NCBI GenBank assembly: GCA_900078375.1
Contig: FLQS01000012.1
Location: 124,001 to 188,000, forward strand
Length of the DNA: 64,000 nucleotides
Source: an uncultured Mycobacterium sp.
GTDB taxonomy: Bacteria; Actinomycetota; Actinomycetes; Mycobacteriales; Mycobacteriaceae
Direction: 5' to 3'
Position 1 is the stretch's first letter. Each line of letters begins with the position of its first letter. Positions 1-9,303 of this stretch are shown here, one piece after another. Below the pieces are notes generated by a model, which saw nothing but the letters and a program-made list of their open reading frames with translations, did not search any database and had not been told where the DNA came from. The translations under genes and the position numbers were made by a program.

Positions 1-1
1 C

Positions 2-727
2 TTCGACACCATCGAGGCCGGCGACTACCCGACCTGGTCGCTCAAGGTGCAGGTCATGCCCTTCGAGGACGCCAAGACCTACCGGATCAACCCGTTCGAC
101 CTGACCAAGATCTGGCCGCACGCCGATTACCCGCTGATCGATGTCGGCACCATGACGTTGAACCGTAATGTGGTCGACTACCACGCCCAGATCGAGCAGG
201 CGGCCTTCGAACCCAACAACATCGTGCCCGGGACGGGGCTGTCCCCGGACAAGATGCTGCTGGCGCGGGGCTTCGCCTACGCCGACGCCCATCGGCACCG
301 GCTCGGCGTGAACTACAAGCAGATCCCGGTCAACGAACCCAAGGTCGAGGTGAACGCTTACTCCAAGGATGGGGCGATGCGCATTCGCAACGCGACTGAT
401 CCGGTGTACGCGCCCAACTCGATGGGCGGCCCGGTCGCTGACGATCCGCGGCGGGTCGCCGAAGCGCACTGGACCTCCGACGGAGACATGGTCCGCACTG
501 CGTACACGCTTCGCTCCGATGACGACGACTGGGGCCAGGCCGGCACGCTGGTCCGTGAGGTCCTGGACGACGATGCCCGAGATCGACTTGTGCACAACAT
601 TGTTGGGCATGTATCCGATGGTGTGAAAGAGCCGGTGCTGTCCCGGGTGTTCGCATATTGGCGCAACGTCGACGCCGACCTCGGCAAAAAAGTTGAAGAA
701 GGAGTGCGCGCCACAGCCGATCAATAG
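2..727 (+). CDS. katA: Catalase, C-terminal part (5' end outside window)
   Basis: The frame is open from base 2 and ends at TAG 725-727, giving the last 241 residues of a monofunctional heme catalase, which dismutates hydrogen peroxide in the cytoplasm. The heme-binding signature RGFAYADAHRHRLG near residue 90 supplies the proximal tyrosine ligand. The preceding stretch around IEAGDYPTWSLKVQ and PFDLTKIWPH is typical of small-subunit clade catalases. The start and the distal histidine lie upstream of the window. A strong hairpin follows at 735-783. The family call is secure; the symbol is the usual name for this clade. Confidence 0.93.
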   Translation, partial: FDTIEAGDYPTWSLKVQVMPFEDAKTYRINPFDLTKIWPHADYPLIDVGTMTLNRNVVDYHAQIEQAAFEPNNIVPGTGLSPDKMLLARGFAYADAHRHRLGVNYKQIPVNEPKVEVNAYSKDGAMRIRNATDPVYAPNSMGGPVADDPRRVAEAHWTSDGDMVRTAYTLRSDDDDWGQAGTLVREVLDDDARDRLVHNIVGHVSDGVKEPVLSRVFAYWRNVDADLGKKVEEGVRATADQ

Positions 728-734
728 CGCCGAA

Positions 735-783
735 ATCGACATGGGGGTTGTGATTTTTGGATTTTCACGACCCCCATGTCGAT
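735..783 (+). terminator. Hairpin terminator after catalase
   Basis: A 14-bp perfect inverted repeat, ATCGACATGGGGGT and its complement, extends to about 19 bp with one G:T-type mismatch. The loop is short and T-rich. It lies 8 bases after the catalase stop. There is no downstream U tract, as is common for mycobacterial terminators. Confidence 0.7.
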
Positions 784-827
784 CTCGCGGCCAATTGAAC
801 GGCGGGCCGGCTGGCATGATCGATTCC

Positions 828-1001
828 ATGAGTATCGATGTCATCTACACCGCGGAGTCGACGGCCAGCGGCGGGGGACGCGACGGACAGGTGAGGTCTT
901 CGGACACTCGCATCGAAGCATCGGGCGTCACCGCGCAGGTCGGCTTCGGCAAGGACGATGACGGCGGCAACATCGACGTCACGCTGACCGCCAAGGTCTG
1001 A
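828..1001 (+). pseudogene. ohr: Organic hydroperoxide resistance protein (Ohr) remnant with two in-frame deletions
   Basis: From ATG 828 the frame encodes 57 residues that read as three pieces of an Ohr/OsmC peroxidase of about 140 residues. The pieces are the N-terminus (MSIDVIYTAESTASGGGRDG...VRSSD), a middle strand (RIEASGVTAQVGFGKDDDGG) and the C-terminus (NIDVTLTAKV). The two segments that carry the reactive cysteines are missing; in intact Ohr these lie in ACFHSAL-like and VCPYSNATRG-like motifs. Junctions fall near 905 and 967, and the frame is preserved through both. It cannot be an active thiol peroxidase. It could be a decayed gene or a retained short protein. The stop is 4 nt before the next ATG. 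Confidence 0.72.
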
Positions 1002-1005
1002 GGCG

Positions 1006-1656
1006 ATGCGCAGCACTGTCGCGGCGGCTGCCGCGTTGGCCGCCGGTGTCATCGGTTTCGCCATGGCCGGTCCGGCCGAGGCTCGTCCGTCGGATCCGGG
1101 CGTGGTGTCCTACGCCGTCCTGGGCAAGGGTTCGGTCGGCAACATCGTCGGCGCCCCGATGACCTGGGAAGCGGTGAACACCGACCCAGTGCAGACGTAC
1201 TGGGTGGACCTGCCGGTCTGCAATAACTGGGCCGACGTCGGGTTGCCGGAGGTGTACCTCGATCCCGACCTCGCGTCGTTCAACAGCGCCGCGACCCAGA
1301 CCTCGGCGACGGACCAGAACCATCTGGTCAAGCAAGCCATCGGGGTGTTCGCCACCGCAGACGCCGCTACCCGCGCGTTCCACCGCGTCACCGATCGCAC
1401 CGCCGGCTGCGCCGGTCAGACCACGGCCATGCACTTGGATGACGGAACCACGCAGGTGTGGTCGTTCGGCGGGGCCGTGCCAACGGCCACCGATGCGGTG
1501 TGGGTCAAACAAGAAGCGGGTACTGATCGGCGGTGCTTCACCCAAACGCGGCTGCGGGAGAACGTGCTGCTCCAGGCCAAGGTCTGCCAGTCCGGCAACG
1601 GCGGACCCGCGGTCAACGTCCTGGCCGGTGCCATGCAGAACACGCTGGGCCAATAG
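1006..1656 (+). CDS. Secreted PknH-like sensor-domain protein
   Basis: 216 residues with a Sec signal peptide (about 1-26, hydrophobic core then AMAGPAEA). The mature part resembles the extracellular sensor domain of the serine/threonine kinase PknH (PF14032 type). It has four cysteines (in PVCNNW, AGCAGQ, RRCFTQ, KVCQSG) that could form the two disulfides known for that fold. No kinase domain is attached, so it is probably a free-standing exported or cell-wall ligand-binding protein. ATG 1006 has a GAGGCG-like ribosome site and lies 4 nt after the ohr remnant. Ligand unknown. Confidence 0.72.
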   Translation: MRSTVAAAAALAAGVIGFAMAGPAEARPSDPGVVSYAVLGKGSVGNIVGAPMTWEAVNTDPVQTYWVDLPVCNNWADVGLPEVYLDPDLASFNSAATQTSATDQNHLVKQAIGVFATADAATRAFHRVTDRTAGCAGQTTAMHLDDGTTQVWSFGGAVPTATDAVWVKQEAGTDRRCFTQTRLRENVLLQAKVCQSGNGGPAVNVLAGAMQNTLGQ

Positions 1657-1723
1657 CCAGGTCATAGATGCGTAAGCCGGGGATCGAAGAAATTTGTCGG
1701 TGCGGTCACCGAAGATGGAACTC

Positions 1724-3013
1724 ATGACGTTCGTCGTCACGTCTGAGCCGGGCCGGGCACGTAACGGCCCGGCCGCCGGTGAGCGCGTTCTGGCCAGCTC
1801 ATCCTCGGCCGCGTTGCACATCGCCGGCGCTTCTCTGGCACACGGCCCGATCGGCCGGGTCGGACTGGAACTCGAGGCGCACTGCTTCGACTTGAACGAT
1901 CCACGCCGTCGGCCGGGTTGGTCGGAGCTCAACGACGTGATCGCCACAGTGGGGCCGCTGCCCGGTCGCAGTGCCGTGACTGTGGAGCCCGGCGGTGCCG
2001 TGGAACTCTCCGGCCCGCCGGAGGACGGGCCGGTCGCCGCGATCGCCGCGTTGGTCGCCGACCGGGCGGCCCTGCGGTCAACGTTCGCCGAGGCCGGCCT
2101 CGGGTTGGCCCTGTTGGGCGCTGACCCGCTGCGTCGCCCACACCGGGTCAACCCCGGCGCCCGCTATCAGGCGATGGAACGGTTCTTCACCGCTTCGCGG
2201 ACCGGGCGAGCGGGCGCGGCGATGATGACCTCGACCGCCTCGGTCCAGATCAACCTCGACGCCGGTCCCCGCGACGGCTGGGCGGACCGGGTGCGGCTCG
2301 CGCATGCGCTCGGCCCGACGATGATCGCGATCGCCGCCAATTCGCCGCTGCTCGCCGGCCGGTTCACCGGCTGGGTCTCCAGCCGTCAGCGGGTGTGGAG
2401 CCAGCTGGATTCGGCGCGCTGCGGACCGATCCTCGGTGCCAGCGGTGATGACCCGTGCACCGACTGGGCCCGCTACGCGCTCAAAGCTCCGGTAATGCTG
2501 GTACACAGCCCGGAGGCGGTGGCGGTCACTGAGCATGTGCCGTTCGCCGACTGGGCTGACGGGGTCGTGCTGTTGGGCGGTCGCCGGCCCACCACCGCCG
2601 ACCTCGACTACCACCTGACCACGCTCTTCCCGCCGGTGCGCCCGCGGCGCTGGCTGGAGATCCGCTACCTCGACAGCGTGCCCGACGAGCTGTTACCTGC
2701 GGTGGTGTTCCTCATGGTGACGTTGCTCGACGATCCGGTTGCCGCCGAGCTGGCCGCCGAAGCCGTCGAACCGGTCGCCACGGCGTGGGACCTAGGCGCC
2801 CGGGTCGGCCTCAAGGACGATCGGCTCTACGCGGCCGCCAACCGCTGCGTGGCACTGGCCGCCGAACGCGCACCCGCGGAATTATCCGAGTCGATGCAAC
2901 GGTTGGTGCAAAGCGTGGAGAACGGCCGCAGCCCCGCCGACGATTTCGCCGACAACGCCATCAGTAGCGGCATCGAGGCCGCTGTGCTGCAGATGGCCAG
3001 GGCGACTCCATGA
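1724..3013 (+). CDS. egtA: Ergothioneine biosynthesis glutamate-cysteine ligase EgtA
   Basis: About 429 residues. EgtA joins glutamate and cysteine into gamma-glutamylcysteine, the sulfur donor used by Egt[17 protein letters not shown], the glycine-rich [26 protein letters not shown] and [15 protein letters not shown] match mycobacterial EgtA closely. First gene of the egtABCDE operon; its stop overlaps the egtB ATG by 4 nt. ATG 1724 is chosen because a GGAA site precedes it; ATG 1715 or TTG 1694 in the same frame are alternatives. Confidence 0.93.
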   Translation: MTFVVTSEPGRARNGPAAGERVLASSSSAALHIAGASLAHGPIGRVGLELEAHCFDLNDPRRRPGWSELNDVIATVGPLPGRSAVTVEPGGAVELSGPPEDGPVAAIAALVADRAALRSTFAEAGLGLALLGADPLRRPHRVNPGARYQAMERFFTASRTGRAGAAMMTSTASVQINLDAGPRDGWADRVRLAHALGPTMIAIAANSPLLAGRFTGWVSSRQRVWSQLDSARCGPILGASGDDPCTDWARYALKAPVMLVHSPEAVAVTEHVPFADWADGVVLLGGRRPTTADLDYHLTTLFPPVRPRRWLEIRYLDSVPDELLPAVVFLMVTLLDDPVAAELAAEAVEPVATAWDLGARVGLKDDRLYAAANRCVALAAERAPAELSESMQRLVQSVENGRSPADDFADNAISSGIEAAVLQMARATP

Positions 3014-4296
3014 TCGGGCGGGATACCCTGGCCCGCGATCTCGACCGGGCCCGCCAACGCACCTTGGTCCTCACCGACTTCGACGACGCTGAATTGCATC
3101 GCCAGTACAACCCGCTGATGAGCCCGCTGGTGTGGGACCTCGCCCACATCGGGCAGCAGGAGGAACTGTGGCTGCTGCGCGACGGTGACCCGCACCGGCC
3201 CGGCCTGTTGCCCGCGAACATCGAAGGGCTGTACGACGCCTTCGTGCACACCCGGGCCAGCCGCGTCGACCTGCCACTGCTGTCGCCCGCGCAATCACGC
3301 GCCTACTGCCGCAGCGTGCGGGCCGCCGCGCTCGAGGTGCTGGACACCTTGCCTGACCGCGATGACGACGCCGAGGTCGCGTTCCGTTTCGGCCTGGTGA
3401 TCAGCCACGAGAACCAGCACGACGAGACCATGCTGCAGGCACTCAACCTGCGCAGCGGCGCGCCGATCCTGGGGCAGCGGAGCACCCTGCCAGACGGCCG
3501 GCCCGGGCTGGCCGGCACCTCGGTGCTGGTGTCCGGTGGGCCGTTCGTCCTGGGTGTCGATGCGCAGAACGAACCGCTGTCGCTGGACAACGAGCGCCCC
3601 GCCCACGTGGTCGACGTGCCGGCCTTCCGGATCGGTCGGGTGCCGGTGACCAACGCCGAGTGGCGGCAGTTCGTCGACGACGGCGGCTACACCCAGCAGC
3701 GGTGGTGGTCACCGCGCGGCTGGGAGCATCGGATCCAGGCCGACCTGAGCGCACCGGAATTCTGGAACCGCGACGGCACCCGGACCCGGTTCGGCCACGT
3801 CGAGGAGATCCCCGGCGACGAACCCGTGCAACATGTCAGCTTCTTCGAAGCCGAGGCCTATGCAGCGTGGACGGGTGCCCGGTTGCCAACCGAGGTGGAG
3901 TGGGAGAAGGCCGCCGCCTGGGATCCCGCTGCCGGTGTGCGGCGCCGCTATCCGTGGGGTTCTGAGGAGTCGAGCGGGCGGCTGGCCAATCTCGGCGGTG
4001 AGGCGCTGCGGCCCGCGCCCGTCGGCGCCTATCCTGCCGGGGCATCGGCCTACGGCGCCGAGCAGATGCTCGGCGATGTGTGGGAGTGGACCACCTCGCC
4101 GCTGCGGCCCTGGCCCGGTTTCACCCCGATGATCTATCAGCGGTATTCGGAGCCGTTCTTCGACGGGGACTTTCACGTGCTGCGCGGCGGTTCGTGGGCG
4201 GTGGCCGCCGATACGCTGCGGCCGAGCTTCCGCAACTGGGATCACCCGATCCGCCGGCAGATCTTCTCCGGTGTGCGCTTGGCGTGGGACGTCTGA
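3010..4296 (+). CDS. egtB: Hercynylcysteine S-oxide synthase EgtB
   Basis: 428 residues. EgtB is a non-heme iron enzyme that couples hercynine to gamma-glutamylcysteine with O2, forming the C-S bond and sulfoxide. The N-terminal DinB-like domain carries iron-ligand histidines in [10 protein letters not shown] and [10 protein letters not shown]. The C-terminal formylglycine-enzyme-type domain shows [24 protein letters not shown] and [12 protein letters not shown] 3010 overlaps the egtA stop (ATGA), and the TGA overlaps the egtC start by one base, implying translational coupling. Length is normal for the family. Confidence 0.96.
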   Translation: MIGRDTLARDLDRARQRTLVLTDFDDAELHRQYNPLMSPLVWDLAHIGQQEELWLLRDGDPHRPGLLPANIEGLYDAFVHTRASRVDLPLLSPAQSRAYCRSVRAAALEVLDTLPDRDDDAEVAFRFGLVISHENQHDETMLQALNLRSGAPILGQRSTLPDGRPGLAGTSVLVSGGPFVLGVDAQNEPLSLDNERPAHVVDVPAFRIGRVPVTNAEWRQFVDDGGYTQQRWWSPRGWEHRIQADLSAPEFWNRDGTRTRFGHVEEIPGDEPVQHVSFFEAEAYAAWTGARLPTEVEWEKAAAWDPAAGVRRRYPWGSEESSGRLANLGGEALRPAPVGAYPAGASAYGAEQMLGDVWEWTTSPLRPWPGFTPMIYQRYSEPFFDGDFHVLRGGSWAVAADTLRPSFRNWDHPIRRQIFSGVRLAWDV

Positions 4297-4988
4297 TGTG
4301 CCGGCATCTCGGGTGGCTGGGTGAGCCGGTATCGGTCGCCTCGCTGGTCCTCGATCCGCCGAGCGGTCTGCGTGTGCAGTCCTATGCCCCGCGCCGGCAA
4401 AAGCACGGACTGATCAACGCCGACGGTTGGGGTGTGGGGTTCGTTGACGGAGTTGAACTACGACGTTGGCGCAGCGCGTCACCGTTGTGGGGTGACGTGT
4501 CGTTCGCCTCGGTGGCACCGGCGTTGCGCAGCGGGTGTGTGATCGCCGCGGTGCGCTCGGCGACGGTGGGTATGCCCATCGAGGCCAGCGCGACGGCGCC
4601 GTTCGGCGACGGCAGCTGGCTGCTGTCGCACAACGGGGTCGTCGACCGCGGGGTGCTGCCGGTCAGTCGCGCCGCCGAATCGACGGTCGACAGCGCGGTG
4701 CTGGCTGCGCTGATCTTTGACCGCGGCTTGGACAACCTCGGCGACACGATCATCGAAGTCGGTACGGCGGATCCGGCTGCGCGACTGAACATTCTGGCGG
4801 CCAACGGATCTCGACTACTGGGCACCACATGGGGGGACACCCTATCGGTACTGCGTCGCGAGGACGGGGTGGTGCTGGCGAGCGAACCCTATGACGACCA
4901 TCCCGATTGGCAGGACATTCCCGACCGACACCTGGTCGAGGTGAATGAGGGACAGGTGTCGCTGACGCCGCTGAAAGGATCTTCGTGA
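4296..4988 (+). CDS. egtC: Gamma-glutamyl-hercynylcysteine S-oxide amidase EgtC
   Basis: 230 residues. EgtC removes the gamma-glutamyl group from the EgtB product. It is a class II (Ntn) glutamine amidotransferase-like hydrolase: Cys2 immediately after Met (MCRHLGWLG) is the expected nucleophile. [26 protein letters not shown] and LLSHNGVVD are family motifs. ATG 4296 overlaps the egtB stop by one base and the stop overlaps egtD by 4 nt. A longer upstream frame exists but would bury Cys2, so this start is preferred. Confidence 0.95.
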   Translation: MCRHLGWLGEPVSVASLVLDPPSGLRVQSYAPRRQKHGLINADGWGVGFVDGVELRRWRSASPLWGDVSFASVAPALRSGCVIAAVRSATVGMPIEASATAPFGDGSWLLSHNGVVDRGVLPVSRAAESTVDSAVLAALIFDRGLDNLGDTIIEVGTADPAARLNILAANGSRLLGTTWGDTLSVLRREDGVVLASEPYDDHPDWQDIPDRHLVEVNEGQVSLTPLKGSS

Positions 4989-5950
4989 CGTTCACGCTGT
5001 CGAACTATCTGGCCGTCGACTCCGCTGCCCAGGCACTGCGTAACGACGTGCTGAACGGGCTGATGCAGAACCCGAAGTCATTGCCGCCCAAGTGGTTCTA
5101 CGATGCTGTCGGTAGCGACCTGTTCGATCAGATCACCCGGCTGCCGGAGTACTACCCAACCCGGGCCGAGGCGCAGATCCTGCGTGCGCAGTCACCGGCG
5201 ATCGCCGCGGCCAGTGGCGCCGACACCCTGGTCGAGCTCGGCAGCGGCACCTCGGAGAAGACCAGGCAACTGCTGAGTGCCCTGCGCGACAACGGGTCAC
5301 TGCGGCGCTTCGTGCCTTTCGACGTCGACTCGAGTGTGCTGGAACTGGCGGGCGCGGCGTTGGGAACCGAGTATCCGGATCTCGAGATCGACGCCGTGTG
5401 CGGTGATTTCGAGGAACACCTGGCCAAGATTCCGAGCGGTGGGCAACGACTGTTCGTCTTCCTCGGATCCACCATCGGCAACCTCACGCCAGGCCCGCGA
5501 AAGCAGTTCCTGGCCGCGCTGGCCGATGTGCTCGATCCCGGGGACAGCCTGCTGCTGGGCACCGATCTGGTCAAGGACACCGGCCGGCTGGTCCGCGCCT
5601 ATGACGACAGCGCCGGTGTCACGGCGCGGTTCAACCTCAACGTGCTGGCGGTGGTCAACCGCGAACTGGACGCGAACTTCGACCTGGAGTCCTTCGACCA
5701 CGTCGCTCGCTGGAACGCCGACGAAGAGCGGATCGAAATGTGGCTGCGGGCAAGGACTCCGCAGCAGGTGAGCATCGGCGGGCTCGGATTGCGCGTCGAC
5801 TTCGCGACGGGGGAGGAGATGCTCACCGAGGTGTCGTGCAAGTTCCGCCCGGACGCCGTCACGCAGGAACTCGCCGAGGCCGGGCTGCGACGCACTCACT
5901 GGTGGACCGACTCGGCAGGCGATTTCGGCCTGTCGCTGGCGGTGAAGTGA
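4985..5950 (+). CDS. egtD: L-histidine N-alpha-methyltransferase EgtD
   Basis: 321 residues. EgtD trimethylates histidine to hercynine with S-adenosylmethionine, the committed step of ergothioneine synthesis. Visible features are [19 protein letters not shown], the Tyr-rich [10 protein letters not shown], the SAM-binding [16 protein letters not shown] and [15 protein letters not shown] 4985 overlaps the egtC stop and the TGA overlaps the egtE GTG. Length agrees with the M. smegmatis enzyme. Confidence 0.96.
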   Translation: MTFTLSNYLAVDSAAQALRNDVLNGLMQNPKSLPPKWFYDAVGSDLFDQITRLPEYYPTRAEAQILRAQSPAIAAASGADTLVELGSGTSEKTRQLLSALRDNGSLRRFVPFDVDSSVLELAGAALGTEYPDLEIDAVCGDFEEHLAKIPSGGQRLFVFLGSTIGNLTPGPRKQFLAALADVLDPGDSLLLGTDLVKDTGRLVRAYDDSAGVTARFNLNVLAVVNRELDANFDLESFDHVARWNADEERIEMWLRARTPQQVSIGGLGLRVDFATGEEMLTEVSCKFRPDAVTQELAEAGLRRTHWWTDSAGDFGLSLAVK

Positions 5951-7062
5951 GCACACCCGAGACCCTGGCGCAGAGCTGGCGCGACGCCCGGCTGCCCGCC
6001 GCCGGTGTGCATTTGGACAGCGCGGCGTGTTCGCGCCAGAGCCTGGCGGCGATCGACGCGGCCGCCGCCCACGCCCGCCACGAGTCCGAGGTCGGCGGCT
6101 ACGTTGCCGCTCAGGCGGCCACGTCGGTGCTCGACGCCGGCCGCGCCGGTGTCGCTGCGCTGACCGGGATGTCGCCCGACGACGTGGTTTTCACCACCGG
6201 CTCGGGTAACGCATTGCAGTTATTGCTCGGCGTATGGCCGATGGAGCGCACGGTGGCGTGCCTGCCCGGCGAGTATGGGCCCAACCTGGCTGAGTTCGCC
6301 TCCCGTGGATTCACCTGGCGGACACTTCCGGTCGACGGCCTCGGCCGGGTCGATCCGGATGCGGCACGCACGGTGTTGGCGGAGGATCCGCCGGCGATGG
6401 TCCACCTGACCGCGGTCGCGAGCCACCGCGGAGTCGTACAGCCGGTCGCCGCGGTCGCGGCGGCATGCCGGGAGGCTGGCGTCCCACTCGTCGTCGACGC
6501 CGCCCAAGCCCTGGCGCACATCGACTGCGTGGCCGACGCCGACGCCGTCTATTCCTCGTCTCGCAAGTGGCTGGCCGGGCCGCGCGGGGTCGGTGTGTTG
6601 GCCGTGCGTCCGGCCTTGGCCGACTTGCTGCAGTCCCCGGAATGGGCGGGCTCGCTGTCGGCGCTGCACTGCCTGGAATTCGGCGAGGCTAATATTGCTG
6701 CGCGGGTTGGCTTTTCGGTGGCGGTCGGGCTGCACCTCGCGGCGGGTCCGGAGGCGGTGCGGGCACGCTTGGCCGAGCTTGGACGCCACGTGCGTACCCT
6801 GCTCGCCGACGTTCCCGGCTGGCGGGTGGTGGAACCTGTCGACGAGCCCACCGCGATCACCACGTTGGCGCCAACCGACGGCGCGGATCCGGTGCAGGTG
6901 CGGGCCCGGCTGATTGCCGAGCACGGCATCGTGACGACCGCGGCCGGCATTGAGCGGGCACCGCTGGAGATGACGACGCCGGTGCTGCGGGTCTCGCCGC
7001 ACGTCGACGCCTACACCGAGGACATCGCGGCGTTCGTTGCGGCGCTGCGCGTCGTAACCTGA
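5947..7062 (+). CDS. egtE: Ergothioneine PLP-dependent C-S lyase EgtE
   Basis: 371 residues from GTG 5947, which overlaps the egtD TGA; the open frame continues upstream only as a shadow of egtD. It is a class V aminotransferase-fold PLP enzyme that cleaves hercynylcysteine sulfoxide to ergothioneine. The cofactor lysine lies in [15 protein letters not shown], preceded by LVVDAAQAL. It closes the five-gene operon, and the convergent tetR gene ends 6 bp later. Confidence 0.93.
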   Translation: MSTPETLAQSWRDARLPAAGVHLDSAACSRQSLAAIDAAAAHARHESEVGGYVAAQAATSVLDAGRAGVAALTGMSPDDVVFTTGSGNALQLLLGVWPMERTVACLPGEYGPNLAEFASRGFTWRTLPVDGLGRVDPDAARTVLAEDPPAMVHLTAVASHRGVVQPVAAVAAACREAGVPLVVDAAQALAHIDCVADADAVYSSSRKWLAGPRGVGVLAVRPALADLLQSPEWAGSLSALHCLEFGEANIAARVGFSVAVGLHLAAGPEAVRARLAELGRHVRTLLADVPGWRVVEPVDEPTAITTLAPTDGADPVQVRARLIAEHGIVTTAAGIERAPLEMTTPVLRVSPHVDAYTEDIAAFVAALRVVT

Positions 7063-7068
7063 AGTGGC

Positions 7069-7650
7069 TCAGCGGATGAACTCCGCGAGCGCGGTACGCA
7101 CCGACTCCATCGCGGATCCGGTGCCGAGTTCGATCAGTGCTGCCTCGGCGGTCATGGCGGCCAGCAATTGCGCGCTCTCCATGGGATACTGGCGGCCCAG
7201 CGCTTCGAAGTCCGGTTTGAATTTCCGGGCGAAGTCAGCGTTACGCCGGCCGATCTCCTGTGCCACAGCGGGTTCCGCACGGGCCTCCAGCAGTAGCGCT
7301 CGGATGCCCCGCTGCTGTAGGCAGATGTCGAGGTAGACGCGAGCCCCGGTCATCAGGCGTTCGCGGCCCGGCGGGAGGTCGACCAGCGCCTCGTCGATGT
7401 GCTCGGCGATGCGGTCGTGAAATTCGCGGTGCAGGGCCAGTAAGTAGCTCGCCCGATCGCCGAAATGGTGGAAGAAGCTGCCTTTTGACATACCGGCCTC
7501 GTCGACCAGAAGGTTCACGCTCAACCCGGTGAGTCCGGTTCGCTCGGCGAGGCGAAGCCCCGACTCGATCAGCTTGGTCCGGGTTGCCGCGGCGGCGGCC
7601 TTGCGGCTGACTGCCTGTTGTGGTGACACGGATGCGAGGTTAGCATTCAT
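7069..7650 (-). CDS. TetR-family transcriptional repressor
   Basis: 193 residues from ATG 7650. An N-terminal helix-turn-helix (TRTKLIESGLRLAERTGLTG ... GMSKGSFFHHFGDRASYL) is followed by a TetR_C-type ligand domain. The frame stays open upstream to 7692, but that extension would run through the operator at 7652-7669, so the internal ATG is chosen. Divergent from the hydrolase at 7685, with only the palindrome between them. It probably represses both itself and the hydrolase until an unknown ligand binds. Confidence 0.88.
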   Translation of the reverse strand: MNANLASVSPQQAVSRKAAAAATRTKLIESGLRLAERTGLTGLSVNLLVDEAGMSKGSFFHHFGDRASYLLALHREFHDRIAEHIDEALVDLPPGRERLMTGARVYLDICLQQRGIRALLLEARAEPAVAQEIGRRNADFARKFKPDFEALGRQYPMESAQLLAAMTAEAALIELGTGSAMESVRTALAEFIR

Positions 7651-7651
7651 C

Positions 7652-7669
7652 TGACCGACCGGTCGGTCA
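7652..7669. promoter_or_regulatory. Perfect 18-bp TetR operator palindrome
   Basis: TGACCGACCGGTCGGTCA is a perfect dyad. It fills the 34-bp gap between the divergent starts of the TetR gene (7650) and hydrolase (7685). One site in this position can control both promoters. The TGACCGACCGGTCGGT core resembles known TetR-family operators in actinobacteria. Confidence 0.85.
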
Positions 7670-7684
7670 ACGAAAGGACGAACG

Positions 7685-8485
7685 ATGCCCACAGTCCCAA
7701 CCCGGGTCGGCCCGGTGGCCTACTCCGATGACGGCACCGGACCCGTCGTCGTCCTGCTGCACGCTGCGCTGCACGACCGCCACGACTTCGATGCGGTCAA
7801 GCCCGACCTGGCCCGCCAGTATCGGGTGATTGCCGTCGACTGGCCAGGTCACGGTGAGTCGCCGGCGCCGGCCGGTAGTCCGAGCGCGGCCCTCTACGCC
7901 GATGTCCTCGAAGACCTCGTCGTCGCGCTCGATCTCCCGCCGGCGGTGTTCGTCGGAAGCTCGGTGGGTGGCTACTGCGCCTCGCGACTGGCCATCACAG
8001 ACCCGGCCCGGGTCTCCGGTCTGGTCTTGGTCGACACCGGCGGATTCCTCGGCGGCCCCGTGGCCCATACCTATTGCCGAGTCCTCGGGACGCCGGCGGT
8101 GATGCGCAGGGTGCTCCCGCGCTTCGTCCGCAGCTACCTGCGGGCGCAGAGCGACAACGACGAAGCTGTCCTGCGGCGTGTCACGGACCGCGCCCGCACT
8201 GCTGAGGGAGTCGAATTGACTGCCGCGTTGTGGCGCAGCTTCGCCGCCGCGGATGCCGATCTGCGTGGACACGCGGGGCGGATCAGCGCGCCGACCCTGA
8301 TCGTGTGGGGAGCGCATGACACCGCTATCCCGTTGCGGTTCGGGCGAGCCACCCAGCGCCTCATCGCCGGCTCACGTCTGGAAGTGCAAGCTAGCGGCCA
8401 TCTCCCGTTCTCGTCACAACCGCAGGAATTCCTTGCGGTGGTCGCACCGTTCCTGGGCGAGATTGCGCCATGCAGCCCGCGTTAG
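7685..8485 (+). CDS. Alpha/beta-fold hydrolase
   Basis: 266 residues. It has the usual landmarks: VVLLHAALHDRHDF (oxyanion region), VFVGSSVGGYCASRL (nucleophile serine in GSSVG), IVWGAHDTAIP (acid) and ASGHLPFSSQ (histidine). No signal peptide, so cytoplasmic. Substrate cannot be read from sequence. Its expression is probably controlled by the divergent TetR regulator through the palindrome just upstream of ATG 7685, suggesting an inducible detoxification or catabolic role. Confidence 0.85.
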   Translation: MPTVPTRVGPVAYSDDGTGPVVVLLHAALHDRHDFDAVKPDLARQYRVIAVDWPGHGESPAPAGSPSAALYADVLEDLVVALDLPPAVFVGSSVGGYCASRLAITDPARVSGLVLVDTGGFLGGPVAHTYCRVLGTPAVMRRVLPRFVRSYLRAQSDNDEAVLRRVTDRARTAEGVELTAALWRSFAAADADLRGHAGRISAPTLIVWGAHDTAIPLRFGRATQRLIAGSRLEVQASGHLPFSSQPQEFLAVVAPFLGEIAPCSPR

Positions 8486-8494
8486 GTGACGCTG

Positions 8495-8611
8495 TCAGGC
8501 CTCCTTGTCGGGAGCCGCAGGGGGACCGGCGAATTCGAGCTGGCGCAGTCCGTCAGCCTCTTGCTCCAGCTGCGAGCGCTTCGAGGGCTCGCCCATAAAG
8601 ACGCGATCCAC
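8495..8611 (-). CDS. Possible small protein after methyltransferase
   Basis: A 38-codon frame from GTG 8611 (alternative ATG 8596, 33 residues) to TGA at 8495-8497. It encodes a charged peptide containing MGEPSKRSQLEQEADGLRQL and ending PDKEA. It starts 4 nt after the stop of the minus-strand methyltransferase, so it could be co-translated. There is no clear ribosome site and no family I recognise. Confidence 0.3.
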   Translation of the reverse strand: MDRVFMGEPSKRSQLEQEADGLRQLEFAGPPAAPDKEA

Positions 8612-8615
8612 AGAT

Positions 8616-9302
8616 TCAGCCGTCGTTGTGCGCGCTGAGCAGGAAGGCAGGCATCTTCGTTCGGCCCTTCTCGTCGAGGTCGAACGGTGTGGCGGTCGCG
8701 GGGATGTCGGGCATCTCGGGCTGGTACGCGTGGATGTATGCCGGCCGGATGTCGTCGATCACGAAGTGCTTGGACACCGCGGACCGCAGCTCGTCTTCGT
8801 CGACCTCGTTGGGCTTGGCCTCCAGGTGCGGTGGGAAGGCGCCCTTGGCAAAGACCAGCACGTAAAGCTTCGCGCCTGGTGCGGCCGCGCGGTGGATCGA
8901 ACGCAGATAGGCGTCCCGTGCCTCGACCGGCAACGAATGGAACAGTGTGCTGTCGACGATGGTGTCAAAGCGGCCGTCATACCCGGTGAACGAGGTGATA
9001 TCGGCACACAGATACGTCGCGCTGCGCAGGCCACGTTCCTCTGCGGCTTTGCTGGCCGCAGCGATGGCCGTCGGCGAGAGGTCGATGCCGACGACGGTGC
9101 TGCCTGCGGCAGCGAGCGTCAAGGACAACTCGGCATGCCCGCACCCGGCGTCGAGCACGACGCCGGTGAGCTTTCCGTCCCGGATCAGTGTTGCCAGCTC
9201 GGGTTGCGGTTCGCCGATGTTCCACGGCGGAGGGCCGGGGAAACCGCCTTCCTCCCGGTAGATGCTGTCCCAGTCCATCAGTTCAGAATCCATGCCCGCC
9301 AA
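8616..9302 (-). CDS. Class I SAM-dependent methyltransferase
   Basis: 228 residues (start ATG 9302, or ATG 9293). Motif I is VVLDAGCGHAELSLTLAAAG, followed by VVGIDLSPTAIAAA and FDTIVDSTLFHSLP, typical of the Methyltransf_11/25 group. Orthologous by position to the Rv3699-type protein. It begins one base after the stop of the glutamate-cysteine-ligase-like gene, so the two are translated together. The methyl acceptor is unknown; context suggests a small molecule made with the neighbouring ligase. Confidence 0.85.
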   Translation of the reverse strand: MAGMDSELMDWDSIYREEGGFPGPPPWNIGEPQPELATLIRDGKLTGVVLDAGCGHAELSLTLAAAGSTVVGIDLSPTAIAAASKAAEERGLRSATYLCADITSFTGYDGRFDTIVDSTLFHSLPVEARDAYLRSIHRAAAPGAKLYVLVFAKGAFPPHLEAKPNEVDEDELRSAVSKHFVIDDIRPAYIHAYQPEMPDIPATATPFDLDEKGRTKMPAFLLSAHNDG

Positions 9303-9303
9303 C

